Below, piece by piece: positions 48,501 through 58,498 of a stretch of 64,000 nt of DNA. The DNA comes from Hsuehochloa calcarea (taxonomy: Eukaryota > Streptophyta > Magnoliopsida > Poales > Poaceae): positions 54,046,868 to 54,110,867 of the forward strand of contig CM070603.1 of assembly GCA_036346395.1 (NCBI GenBank). Reading direction: 5' to 3'. Numbering within the stretch: position 1 is the stretch's first letter; each line of letters opens with the position of its first letter. The position numbers were made by a program, and so were the translations under genes. The notes below the pieces were generated by a model, which worked only from the letters and a program-made list of their open reading frames with translations, was not told where the DNA came from and made no database searches.

Positions 48501-48812
48501 AGGTGCTCCCTCCGCACGTTCAAATCCCCTTGGTGCTCTCCCAAGGTAGTCCACCTCCGAGAGCCTCGACGAGGTCACTGAGAAGTAGGACTCCTCCTCC
48601 TCCTCCTCGTCTTCCTCACTCCGCTCCCCCTCCACCGCCGCCGGCTTGCTGGCGTCGAGCGCGCGGCACCGGAGAGAGAGGGGAGGGCGCGGGAGGCGGA
48701 GGGGAGCTCTGAGGAGGCACCGCGGCGGTCTGGAGCGCTGCGGCGGAGGCGAAGGTCTCTGCGGGAGCCTCCGGAGGCAGAGGCGAAGCACGAGCTCGAC
48801 GGGGTCCGCCAT
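33574..48812 (-). CDS. HAD-superfamily 5'-nucleotidase, right copy, exon 1 frameshift
   Basis: Same gene as the left copy, pointing towards it. Exons on the minus strand: 48812-48490, 48289-48192, 44436-44317, 44042-43953, 43887-43772, 43692-43593, 42567-42496, 42421-42374, 42300-42223, 42123-42004, 41888-41783, 41027-40864, 40240-40106, 39884-39754, 39458-39396, 39307-39229, 33621-33574. From exon 2 to the stop the frame is fully open and carries all four HAD motifs (DMDYT nucleophile loop, ITNSD, SARKPE, VGDHIFTD), so the catalytic part is complete. Exon 1 lacks two bases, one from each of two G runs (about 48,524-48,542), which scrambles its last ~20 codons and would stop translation early. 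With left-copy exon 1 lengths the CDS would be 1,893 bp (630 residues), normal for this plant family. The substrate is probably a purine nucleoside monophosphate (family inference). Confidence 0.9.
33896..38895 (+). mobile_element. Copia A: full-length degenerate Ty1-copia element (right copy)
   Basis: The 5' LTR is 33,896-34,035, primer-binding site TGGTATCAGAGC 34,036-34,047, polypurine tract GTTTGAGGGAG near 38,765-38,775, and 3' LTR 38,774-38,895. The LTRs share GGCCTCA(T/C)(A/G)ATGAAT(A/G)CAA and flanking words but are strongly diverged, so the insertion is old. It lies in the last intron of the right gene, antisense to it. It keeps the reverse transcriptase segment (about 37,495-37,709) missing on the left. 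Confidence 0.88.
34620..38680 (+). pseudogene. Copia A gag-pol polyprotein remnant (right)
   Basis: Gag comes first, with a complete CCHC knuckle, CTYCNKDGHVAQFC, at ~35,385-35,426. Protease follows with WILDSGASFHTTS (35,610), then integrase (36,060-36,660) with FDLVHSNVWGP, FIDNFSRHTW and VERKHHHL. RT follows with CKWVYKVK (37,410) and YVDDMIITG (37,855), then RNase H (38,310-38,640). The first catalytic Asp of the copia integrase (usually HSDVWGP) reads Asn here. In-frame TAGs and shifts break the polyprotein many times. A ~61-bp tandem duplication (about 36,490-36,610) repeats the VVERK region. It is inactive. Confidence 0.87.
42843..43067. mobile_element. hAT-type MITE in intron 6 (right)
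   Basis: Mirror of 10,101-10,328. It is flanked by the 8-bp duplication CCACTCAA (42,835-42,842 and 43,068-43,075), the complement of the left TTGAGTGG. One end differs from the left by small indels within the CCGG-rich part (about 43,010-43,040), where the left copy has extra CCGGTTACCGG-type words. Confidence 0.8.
44800..45597 (+). mobile_element. TRIM nested in copia B LTR (right)
   Basis: 798 bp, the same length as the left copy. It starts TGTTAGACAGG, ends CTCGCTTACA, and is flanked by AATAG on both sides (44,795-44,799 and 45,598-45,602). The primer-binding site TGGTATCAAAGC lies just after the first LTR (about 44,951-44,962). There is no retrotransposon coding capacity. Parts of the GC-rich interior differ from the left copy by small indels (about 44,990-45,010 and 45,385-45,425). 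Confidence 0.9.
46045..47430 (+). pseudogene. Copia B gag-RT/RNase H remnant (right)
   Basis: A gag piece at 46,045-46,300 is followed by the 276-codon frame 46,369-47,199 with LLLYVDDMLITGDD, FLGIEV, RPDIAYVV and the RNase H start YSDATWASDPSDHHS. A short altered stretch at 47,163-47,175 (CGATCGCGATG in place of the left CAGACTGCAGTTTCT complement) breaks the frame. The RNase H end continues at 47,172-47,429 with AEAELRAMA and KHELTKHIDVDASY. It is a dead, non-autonomous element. Confidence 0.84.
47642..47835 (-). mobile_element. Ty1-copia LTR plus PBS fragment, inverted against copia B (right)
   Basis: Mirror of 5,325-5,519. Reading on the minus strand: LTR 47,835-47,712, TGGTATCAGAGC (47,711-47,700), and about 58 bp of leader that includes TTAGGGTTAGGG. 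It abuts the 3' LTR of copia B at 47,641/47,642 with no spacer. Confidence 0.8.
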
Positions 48813-50889
48813 TGCCGCGTGCGCTGCTGCTTTAGCCGCTCGGGGAGGCCGAGAGCGTACTCGGGAGTCGGGAGTGGATGGGACCTGTAGTTGGCTGAGT
48901 GGGGGGTGGGGACGGTGGAATAGACATACGGAGAAAAAGTTAGTAGGCCCCCGAGCTTACACCCCAGTGAGCGATGATAATGTGTTGGTGCCAAAATACT
49001 TTGAGGTATCATGCAGCTTCTTCGCTCGAGTGCTAGTGCTTGGTTGACTCGCAAGTCGCCATCGGTTTCAAATAGCTCTATTGATTCTTGAAGGTCTTTT
49101 TCTTCTTCTTTTTTGAAACGAAATTCTTCAAGGTGTTTTTCGTGCCTTCACAGTTGGAGATCTCCAGTTAGGTTAGGCTCATGGCACCTCACTTCATGAC
49201 GTGTCAACATAATTGTATGTCTAACTATATACTACTCTATTAGGATATAATAATAGAACGTGTTAATCGCGTGATCCGCAATCCTCTATGGTAATGCAAC
49301 GCATTGTATTAATAGTGTTCTACGAGTGTATAAACATTACTTGGGTAGTGCTACTGTAGCTCATACAACACGAACTGAGCAATATTTATTGCAACGTTTC
49401 TTTTTACTGTAGTGAGAAAATAATATACCAAAAATATTATAGCGATTGATACTGACTTTTACTTTTCGATCAGACGGTGAAGATCAGCTTCTAATGTGTG
49501 GCCCTGTAGACCCTTCAATGCAAATGATCCAATTCCGTTAATCGCGTTGTCTATGCACAACAAAATAAATGTTGACATGCAATCTGTGGGGGTCACAAGA
49601 CCGCTTGTGCTAGTTGTAGCACTTTGTTGTAACAAAAGAGCTGTGGAGGTTGTTCTCGATAGAGCTATCGTACGATAAAAATCACTCCTAATTCATATAT
49701 ACCGTTGCAGAGCCTTGAGTGATAAGAATGAAGTTGAAAGAGCCGAAGATGAATAAGGTACGTAGCTAGCTCATCCCCGATGTGAAGTCTATGGATCGAA
49801 CAAGGAGCTCTAGCCTAGTGCTCTACCTTTGGAGTTCCTATTCTCAAGAGACGCTGTCGAGTGTCGGCCGTCGAGATGCCATGGAAATTTGCCACGTCAG
49901 AGAGGCTAGGAACGTGTATCTGTATTTTTGTCACTAGCTGACTACCGCTTTGTTGGAATTAGTTGGGTTTTGGTTTATTCATTTATCAAAAACCTCTAGA
50001 AATTTCTAAATGCTCACGCATGCATGGTGGCATATGGAATACTTTAATCATATATAAGGTGGAGAGATACCACTTTATAAAGTGGAGTATGTCTAGCTTG
50101 ATAAAACAAGAAAAATGAGGAGAAAATAGGACTACACGTGCGCGCTCGCTCGCCTCGCCACGCCACGCAAGGCTTCATGGCCACGTGAATGGTGCGATCG
50201 TTCTGGGTTCGGCCATGGGTCCAGACGCATTTTGTCGTGCAATCCTGTCAAAATAGAGAGAAATGTTCTGTAGTAGTCATGTGTTTTTTTTTTGCTTGGT
50301 GTTGATTCCTTTATTGGCACCGATGTGAGGTTTCTCTCTAATGTGTTGCGCTGGTACCGAAAGAGAGAGAAGAACTCGCACACTGGAGATGCTCGTATGA
50401 ACTAGAGAATTCAAATGCCGTGCGTTGAGAATCTGCTTCTCTATGTTTTGAGCATAGATTCTTTACTTCGAGACGACAGATAGATACATAGGCTTGCGAA
50501 AATATATGATTGTAACATCTGAGGTGCAAGTAAACCTTGGATGTCGCATCCACCGCCCGGTCATCACCATGGACCGTGAATTGTGAAAGCACAGAACTCA
50601 TGGAGAATTTTCCTTGGAAAGTTCCAATGCAATCTTCCTCTTCCACTCTCTCACGCATACACAATTTTCAAAATTTATTTTTTTCCTGCAATTGATACAA
50701 ACACTATATTCATGTGTTTTTTCTTTTCTTTTTGTATTCATAACTTTTGCACTTGCATCCCCGCCGACGTTACTATATTTTTGTTGTTATTGTGTTTTTC
50801 TTCCCTTTGTTCCAAACATTGTCCTTAAAACTTACTTAACAGCCAGACTTACAAGCATTTACAGGCCTACTATCCACAATTGTTGCATG
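48813..50889 (-). other. Upstream intergenic region of the right 5'-nucleotidase
   Basis: Mirror of 2,273-4,345. It should hold the promoter and 5' UTR of the right gene copy. No other gene was recognised. Small differences from the left include substitutions and short insertions around 50,670-50,810. The hAT end at 50,890 follows. Confidence 0.6.
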
Positions 50890-52818
50890 TAGGGGTGAAA
50901 ACGGATCGAATACAGACGGATAATTGCTCTGCCATATTTATTTTCATATTTTTCCCTGGATGCGGATACGAATACAGATACCCTGGATACGAATACGAAT
51001 GTGAACAATATCGAATACGAATCGAAACGAATACGGTCACGGATATTTTTTTCGGAACATGAAAGCCCCTTAAATTACATGCTATGAATTAACAAAAACA
51101 TTTAACTATTTTGTTTGATGCAGACATTCATGAACTGTTCATATTTTCAGCAGCTACACATAACATTAGCAATTTGGCACTAACAAAGTAACAAGATGCA
51201 TTAATTAGTTCATCATAAACATAACACTTAGTGTACCACATTTAGCTCATAAGTCATAAGACTCATAACTCACAAGTCAACATACATAAAACTTAGTTCA
51301 TCACATACATAAAATATAGTTTAATACCAACAATCCAAGATATCATGTCTTAAAAAGTAGCAGGCCAGCAGCATCTCGCTATGTCTTTACAAGCCTCCAA
51401 CTTCGGCCCTGGAAAATGCATGAGAAGAATCAGATGTCATATTTTCCTGCTTCTTTTATTATTATGCAAAAGAATAAAAAGATCTAGCAAAGATGATAGG
51501 ACAGTTAAAGTATTATATTAAATGCATGGAATTTTTAGCAAATCTATCATACAAAAAGAACTATCTCCATTGTTAATACAGAACATCAAGTACTCCAACA
51601 AGTGAATGGAATTTTCACACTAACCATGATTCTACAATTCTAAAGTAAGTGATATGGGGATTTACCTAGTGATTGGTCATTCATCCATGTCCTCCAATAA
51701 GTCCTCCAAATCATCCATATCCTCGTGCTCCTACAACTACAAGTTGTAATTCAATTAGTATCATTTATCAAGGTGACATTAAATTAAGCCAATGAGTTAG
51801 ATAGGTAAAAAATAGCAAACCATTGCCAAGCTTCCAAAGCATCGCTCAATGCCCTCCATGTCCATCTCAGTGAGGATAGATCCACCAATATCTCCACCTT
51901 CATGTCAAAAGATTAATTATGCTCAAAGATCTCCTCACATACTACACATAAACCAATCAAATACAAGTGTAGAACTCAATATTACCTTTTCGAGACGCTG
52001 CAGTTCAATCTTTGGTACAAATCAAAGCTTGCACGACTTCAGGATCAAGGCGACTGCGAAATGGATCGACAACACGTCCGCCGACGCTAAAAGTTGACTC
52101 TAAAGCAACAGTCGACACTTGAATAGATAAAACATCACGTGCAAGTCGGGAGAGAATAGGGAGCTCAGCTTGCTTGAGCTTCCACCATAACAAAACATCA
52201 AATAAGATTTTGCCTTTTGTTTTCCAGTCCACTAGTGGTTGTTCCATGTACACTTCCAACTCAGTTTTGGTACCTTGACTTGGAACATTACTGCCATGCA
52301 AGAACCTTTCAAGATCTACATCAAGATCATCATCACTCTCCTCATCCTCAACCTCTTGGTCTAATGGTTGAGAATCAATTGTTTGCACATTTGCAGTTGT
52401 TGTCTTCTTCAAAGTTACAAGTGGACTGAACACATAAGCCTGGAACAATTGGTTAATAACACTCATGAATCTACCAACTTTTTATGGAGCGTTGTCATAG
52501 TAAATCTTATCTGCAAAACAGTGTACCGGCTTTGTCTTGTATCTAGGATCAAAAAACATGCTACAGCTAGAGCCATGTTGGACTTTTCTCAATACTTATT
52601 ATACTTAATTTGCATGGAATGAGCCATAGAAGATATAATAGGCTCAGGGCTATCACACCAGTCTGCAATGGCAAGCTTAATCTTGCAAAAAGTATTGAAA
52701 AATAGTTTTGTTGTTGGATATTTAGTGCTAGAAAAGATCTCAATAGCATCATAAAATCTCTTCAAACATGTACATATAGATTTTGCCATAGTCCAATTTT
52801 CAGCAGTCGGTGCACATC

Positions 52819-55648
52819 TGAAAGATCTAGACCCGTCATTATGAGTTAATGGAGTGTTTTGGTGATTAATGACAAATCCAAATATGAGACTAACTCTTTT
52901 GTCAAGTATTATCTTTATGTAGTCTCATTTGGATATAAAGGTGAAACACAACGAGGTATGCAATCGACATCTCAATCTTATATATTGTTGCATTTCTCGG
53001 ATCCAAAATATAGGATTGAACTCAACCATAAGTTAAACTTGAATATGTGCATATGACCTTAATTACATATTTGTGTATGCACACATTTAGGGGGAGTTTT
53101 ATTCTATACTTTGTGGTTTCATTAGTATTGATCCATATTCCATTCTCCACATATATTTGGGATCTTTACTTTGAAACAAAACCTTTGAGTATACAAAACT
53201 TGTGTAGTTCGTATATACTCATGTTATGAGTATATAGAACTTGTGTAGTTCTTGTATACTCATGTTAGAGTATATATAACTTGTGTAGCTTATATATACT
53301 CATTTGTTCTCTCATTTATCACCATTAAATTTATGAGAATTTAAGTGGTTATCATCAATTACCAAAGAGGGAAAGATTGAGGTATCTTGTCCCACCATTA
53401 TGAGTTAATGGTATGGTGTGGTAATTAATGATGATCACATTGTGGAACTAACATTTTCCATGAGTTGGATATATAGGTTATGTTCCAGGATGATGAAGAC
53501 TTGGGATGATCATGAGTTGATCATCAAGTCAAGAGCTTGGTGTAAATGATGCATCATGAGTTGATGCTTATCAAGAAGAGATGATCATGAGTTGATCATC
53601 AAGACAATAGAAGACCAATCATCATGTGTTGATGGAGGTCAAGTGAAGGAATGCATCATGTGTTGATGCATGTGAAGACTCGGGATGGAGAAATCATCAT
53701 GTGTTGATGATGTTCAAGACAAGATCCCGAAGTGAAGAAATCATCATGTGTTGATGATTGTCAAAATCAAAGACCCGGACTTGAAGAGTTGATGTGCGTC
53801 ATCAAGCTTCAAGAAGATGCAAGGCAAAGGTATGACTAGCTAGGGCTAAGGATGTGTTCCTAGTCTTTTACCGGTCTTGGTGTTTGGTTGAAAGACCGGA
53901 TTGCTAGTATAGGATTGCCGTACTATTAAGAGGGGTCTTGACTAGTAGCATGAGTTAGTCATGTGTTGATAGCTCATTGTGTTTGCTCTAGCTCATCTAT
54001 GCATGGAGCTATTATCTGCGAATGTGTTTTGCAAATAGCCGAGGCTCATGCATTCAATCTTTGTAGCATGGGACTATACTTTGCAAATGTGTTTTGCAAA
54101 TGGTTGAAGTCCATGCACTTTAGTCTTATGGCATGATGCTGTTATTTGCGAATGTGTTTTGCAGATAGTTGATGCTCATGTTTGATTTCTTGTAGCATGT
54201 GACTTAAGTTTGCAAATGTGTTTTGCAAATGGTGTAAGTCCATGTACCTTTTTCCTTGTGGTATGATTCCAAAAGTTGGCAAATGTGTTTTGCAACTTGT
54301 TGGGAATCTTGCTTGTGATCCTTATTAGCATGGCTTATCAATTAGCAAATGTGTTTTGTAATTGAAGTCGTTGAAAAAGCCGTTGCTGTTTTCAATCAGG
54401 ATAATCGGAAGTTCCGGTGGCTTAACGGCAGAAGTTCCGCAGGCCGGACGGTCCGATTTCCAGCGGCTCGATTTTTCCAGAGAGCGGCCGGTTTAGGGAC
54501 TTAGCCGATTTTCGAAGTGCGGAAGTTCCGGAGCGTTACGAGCGGAACTTCCGATTATCGGTTGCTCCGAAATTCCGGAGGTTCGTTTTTTCCAGAGAAG
54601 CACTATTTTTGGGGACTTAGCCAAAATTCGATGTGCGGTAGTTCCGCTATGTGTTGAGCGGAACTTCCGAAGATCGGAACTCCCGCAACTTGGTTGGCGA
54701 TAGTTCCGCACTAAAAATCAAACGGTTAGTTTCTCGTCTGACATAGCCGTTGCGGTGCTTTTCTCTCTCATGCGGTAGTTCCGGCCTTTGCACGGCGGAA
54801 CTTCCGATTTCCCTGATTTTTCAGGGATTTGGCTCCCAACGGCTAGTTTTTGTGTGTGGGCTATATATAGCCACCTTGGCCGGTTGGGAGAAGAAGCTGA
54901 TGTTGCTGGTGCTATTGTTAAGTGATATACTCATTCTTTGAGCTAAGAGCAAGCCTCTATTCTCTTTTGTGCATGTGTTGCACTTGGTGAGCTTGGAGAG
55001 TAAACCCTAAGTGCATGTGTTGCCTTAGGTAGTGGATTGTGTATGCACTTGAGCTTAGACACTTGATTAGTTCAAGTGAGAGTTGAGATTTGTTACTCTT
55101 GGTGTTTGCCGACACCTAGACGGCGTGGAGGCGTCGTGCGCGGTGATCTTCTCAAGAAGCTTGTGAGAAGACCCGGCGGTTTGTGAGTGGTTTGGTGCTC
55201 ACCATCTCCGGAGTGGAGGAAGAGCAACCATAGTTGAGTGAGGTGTTGGTTCGGTTAGGAACCGGTCCAAGTGTTTGGACTTACCTCGGAGGTATTGGCT
55301 TAATTAGTGGAGTCGGTCCAATTTGTTTGGGCTAACCTCAACGTGGATTAGGGGAGACCGGCAAGTCTCCGAACACCACAGTAAAACATAATCGTGTCAT
55401 CTTGTTTTTACTTGTGCTTTACTTTGAGCAATTTACATTCTTGCTTTAATTGCTTATATATGTTGTATGATTGCTCATATTGTATTGTGTTCATATTGTC
55501 GGTGCACTTAATTGAGCCTAGTTGATTTAGGTTTTAATTGAGCAAAACCAATTCGCTATTAGTTTCCGCATTTATATATTGGTTTAGCGCGATAGAATTT
55601 TTAAAACCGCCTATTCACCTCCCTCTAGTCGGCCACCTCGATCTTACA
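52819..55648. mobile_element. Unclassified 2.83-kb TG...CA element (solo-LTR-like), right arm only
   Basis: It begins TGAAAGATCTAGACCCG and ends CGATCTTACA, so both strands start TG and end CA with a ~12-bp imperfect terminal inverted repeat (TGWAAGATCKAG). A perfect 5-bp target duplication ACATC flanks it (52,814-52,818 and 55,649-55,653), and the uninterrupted site is present in the left hAT at ~340. These are the marks of an LTR-retrotransposon LTR, so a solo LTR is the leading interpretation. There is no coding region. Internal zones: AT-rich start; repeated ATCATGTGTTGATG words (53,510-53,770); a ~64-bp tandem array around GTGTTTTGCAAAT (54,010-54,365); repeated GGAAGTTCCG-type palindromes (54,400-54,810); and a GC-rich end with GGGTTTAC and CCGGTC words. 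Two more copies lie at 60,706-64,000. Confidence 0.75.
54010..54365. repeat. ~64-bp tandem array with TTTTGCAAAT core
   Basis: About six units, each with (T)GCGAATGTGTTTTGCAAAT or TTTGCAAATGTGTTTTGCAA followed by GGTTGAAGTCCATG-type text and an AGCATG(G/A) word. Units alternate between two subtypes. The same array appears, inverted, at about 63,060-63,400 in another copy of the element, so it belongs to the element and not to the insertion site. Confidence 0.7.
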
Positions 55649-57599
55649 ACATCTCACATATTTGCTTCTATGTCGAAGGAAAAGCCTACGAAAAAGCATG
55701 CCTATAGTAAATAGCTTGCTTCAACATAAGATATGTGGAGTTCCACCTTGTTGGAACATTCAATAGGAGACCATTTGTCACATCTAAGTCACATTCTGAT
55801 GCACACTCCATAAATTCCTCGTACTGCAATGGAGAGTTCTTCACAATTGTAATTGTATTTCTGATATTTGCAATAGCTGGTGCAATTTGCTTCAAACCAT
55901 CTTGGGCAACAAGGTTCAAAATATGATTCAAGCATCTCACATGAAAAAAGATACCATCACAAATCAAGGGAGCTGACTTATTGAGTTTTAGTACTACCCC
56001 CTTAGCACATACATCATTGACTGATGCATTATCCAAAGCAAGGGGCAAGCAATTTCCTATCAAGATTCCAGTCCACTACACTATCATGAAACTGTGCGCA
56101 CAGGTTTCTTTCCGAATGGTGTCCTTCTACATGCAAAACTTAATAATTCTTTTCTGCATGTTCCAATTGTCATCTATCCAATGCACAGTGATACACATGT
56201 AACCTTTATTTTGGTTTGATGTCCACATGTCCATAGTTGTACTAAAGCGATATGCAATTATTTTGAAGTAATCATACAACTTCTTCTTTTCCTCTACAAA
56301 GATATTCAATATATCTTTTTCTGGCAGTAATGCTGCTCTTAATTAGAAAACTAGGGGGCAGTAACTTGATAAAGTCCACAAAGTACTCATGCTCAACAAT
56401 ATTAAAAGGATATTCATGCATGATAATTTTCAAATATTTTTTTTTTCAAATTGTTAGCCTCATCATACCTATAAGTCTCAATAGATGCATTGCCGCTGTC
56501 ATCTCCACTCTTCATCACTTTTAGAAGCTGCTCACCTCCCTTGATTTGGTGCATGCTACCCAAGTGATTCCAAAAGACTGATGTTCCTCTTGAACTCTCA
56601 CAACGAGATTCGTACCTGCATTTGTTACATTTAGCCCAATGCTCTGTAATCATCTTGCCATCTGATCCTTCCTTTTTTTCTCATATTTTGTGTAGTGTTC
56701 CCAAACATTAGAGCTGCACTTCTTTGCTCTCTTCGCGGCAGGAGCAGGAATGTCGGCCTTGACACCAGTCTCTCCAGTCAAATCAACTTCATTCCTTGGC
56801 ACCAATGCACCAGCAACTGGATCATTTGTAGCAGTGGAAGGTGGTTGTGGCACCGGCAAAACAGGAGATGTATTGCTTACACTTACACTACTACTTCCAG
56901 TTGTAGATTCCATCACAAATCTAGCACAAGATAGTGGAGGGAATACATAAGATATCAATCAATCAATGAGGCATGTATATTAATCAACAACAAAATATTT
57001 AATCATAGAAGGACTGAAAACATCAAATTGATGTCATATGTCAAATACAGGAGATCCCATGCAATATAAATGACATGAATACATAACAACCAAGGTATAT
57101 ATATTGCAGTCCATTCATTGGAGTAGTGGTTAGCTTGGATTCTCTAATCAACTTAATGTAGTTCAATTTATTTTCTCCCCTACTATTGAAGATTGATTTT
57201 GAGCACAAATTTTGGCTAGGTTTTACATACACATATGACACCCATCAATCAATCAATGAGGCATGTATATTAATCAACAACAAAACATTCAGATCAAGTA
57301 ACGATATTTGGATCATATCCCGTACCAGTTTTAATCATTGAACAATTCCATTAGTCAATCCAGAAATAGCAACCACTACATCAGCATTCATACTACAATA
57401 CCACTACAAATCCATATCCATAAGCAAATTTTCAGTTACCCAACTAATAGGATCCCATCTACCAGTAGCGGCCGAAAACAACCTCATTAGCAATATAGCT
57501 ATAGCACTAGGAGCCCACAGAGTTGCTCAATCCATTGATTCATTGGCAATTTGCTTACCAGTGGCGACAAACGGAGTTTAGTGAGGTGGTCTTTGCAGT

Positions 57600-58140
57600 G
57601 CGGCCGTCTTTGGGCTCTTTGAAATGTGTGAGGGGAGCCGACGGGAGGTCTTTGGGATCTTTGGGGATGTGAAGGGAGCCGACAGGGAGGTCTTTGCCGT
57701 CTTTGGGACCGTGAGTGGGAGCCGACGGGGGAGGTGCTGCCATCTTAGGGTAGTGAGGGGGAGCCGACAAGGGAGGTGCTGGGGCCTGCGGAGGCGAGAT
57801 GGCCGGCAGGGGAGGGGAGCCGGCGGGGGACGGGCGAGATGGCCGGCGGGGGATGGGCGAGATGGCCGGCGGAGGTGCTGGGGTCGTGAGGGAGGGGAAT
57901 CAGGCAGAGGCGCTGGGGCAGTGAGGGGTTGAGGGCCGAGGGGGAGCCGATAGGCCGACAGGGGAGTGGGAGCCAGCGGGGTCCAGGGAACGGGTGAGGT
58001 GGCTGGCGGCGGGGCGAGGACGGCGCGGGTGGAGAGTGGCGGCGTCGTCAGCGTGGTGCCTGCCGCCTCTGGCCTGTGGCTGTGGGAGTTGTGGGTGTGG
58101 TGTGGGGGCTGCCGAGTGTCGGCTGAAGAAACCCTAAGGG
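57600..58140. repeat. GC-rich degenerate repeats in hAT 5' region
   Basis: Repeated GGGAGCCGAC(A/G)GG and GAGGTCTTTG(G/C) words, then GAGATGGCCGGCGGGGGA(T/C)GGGCGA repeated three times (57,795-57,870). Long open frames on the plus strand here are a by-product of composition. It lies upstream of the transposase start and inside the hAT terminus. Confidence 0.6.
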
Positions 58141-58498
58141 GCAGGGCTGCCTAAGAGAGTAAGAGGCAAAGACCAAAGAGGGACCGTGGTGGGCCAGGCT
58201 GCCAGGCTGGTAAGTGGGCCACTGGGTTGGACTAAGCTTGTTCTAGAATTCTGGATATCCGGATGTGGTATTATTCGGATAATCCGTATCCGTATTCGTA
58301 TCCGCCGGATAGCACCATTACCGTATTCGTTTCCGTTTCCGATAATAAAAAATCCGAATTCGTTTCTGATCCGAAAATTATCCGAGAAATATCCGATCCG
58401 AGACAATACGAATCCGTTTTTGTTCGGATCGGACAGAAAATATCCAATCCGTTTTCATCCCTAGTTGCACGTGCTACTGCACTTCAGAGTATTCATTA

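Larger units (their letters stand above)
30768..55994 (-). repeat. Right arm of giant imperfect palindrome
   Basis: Mirror of 1-22,262, with the same order of gene, retrotransposons, MITE and hAT. It is about 2.9 kb longer, almost all from a 2,830-bp TG...CA insertion at 52,819-55,648 that splits the hAT transposase, plus about 215 bp of reverse transcriptase retained in copia A. The true arm may continue to the right of 55,994, because its left partner is cut off by the window edge. Confidence 0.93.
52005..56913 (-). pseudogene. hAT (Ac/RICESLEEPER-type) transposase, split by insertion
   Basis: The probable start is at 56,913 (MESTTGSSS). A BED-type zinc finger is spread over 56,700-56,540: NVWEHYTKYEKK, then HWAKCNKC, then FWNHLGSMH. 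Middle pieces follow at 56,309-56,127 and 56,063-55,686 (CLNHILNLVAQDGL, RWNST). The 2,830-bp TG...CA element interrupts it at 55,648-52,819. It resumes at 52,789-52,589, with a TGA after NKY shared with the left arm. The C-terminal frame 52,466-52,005 is fully open, with WWKLKQAELPILSRLA and STVALESTFSVGGRV of the dimerisation domain. Other short frame breaks exist near 56,100-56,400. It is not functional but better preserved at the C-terminus than the left copy. Confidence 0.87.
50890..58463 (-). mobile_element. Complete hAT transposon with TIRs and 8-bp TSD
   Basis: The ends are TAGGGGTGAAAACGGAT (50,890-50,906) and ATCCGTTTTCATCCCTA (58,447-58,463), a near-perfect terminal inverted repeat. 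The flanking octamers GTTGCATG (50,882-50,889) and GTTGCACG (58,464-58,471) match at 7 of 8 bases, as expected for an old hAT target duplication. Subterminal TATTCG/TATCCG repeats lie inside both ends. Without the inserted 2,830-bp element the transposon is about 4.7 kb. The transposase is on the minus strand. Confidence 0.9.

Noticed and set aside
53510..54365. Regularly spaced repeats resembling a CRISPR array
   Set aside because: The context is plant nuclear DNA, the units diverge, spacers are homologous to each other, and no cas genes exist. It is a tandem repeat within a mobile element.
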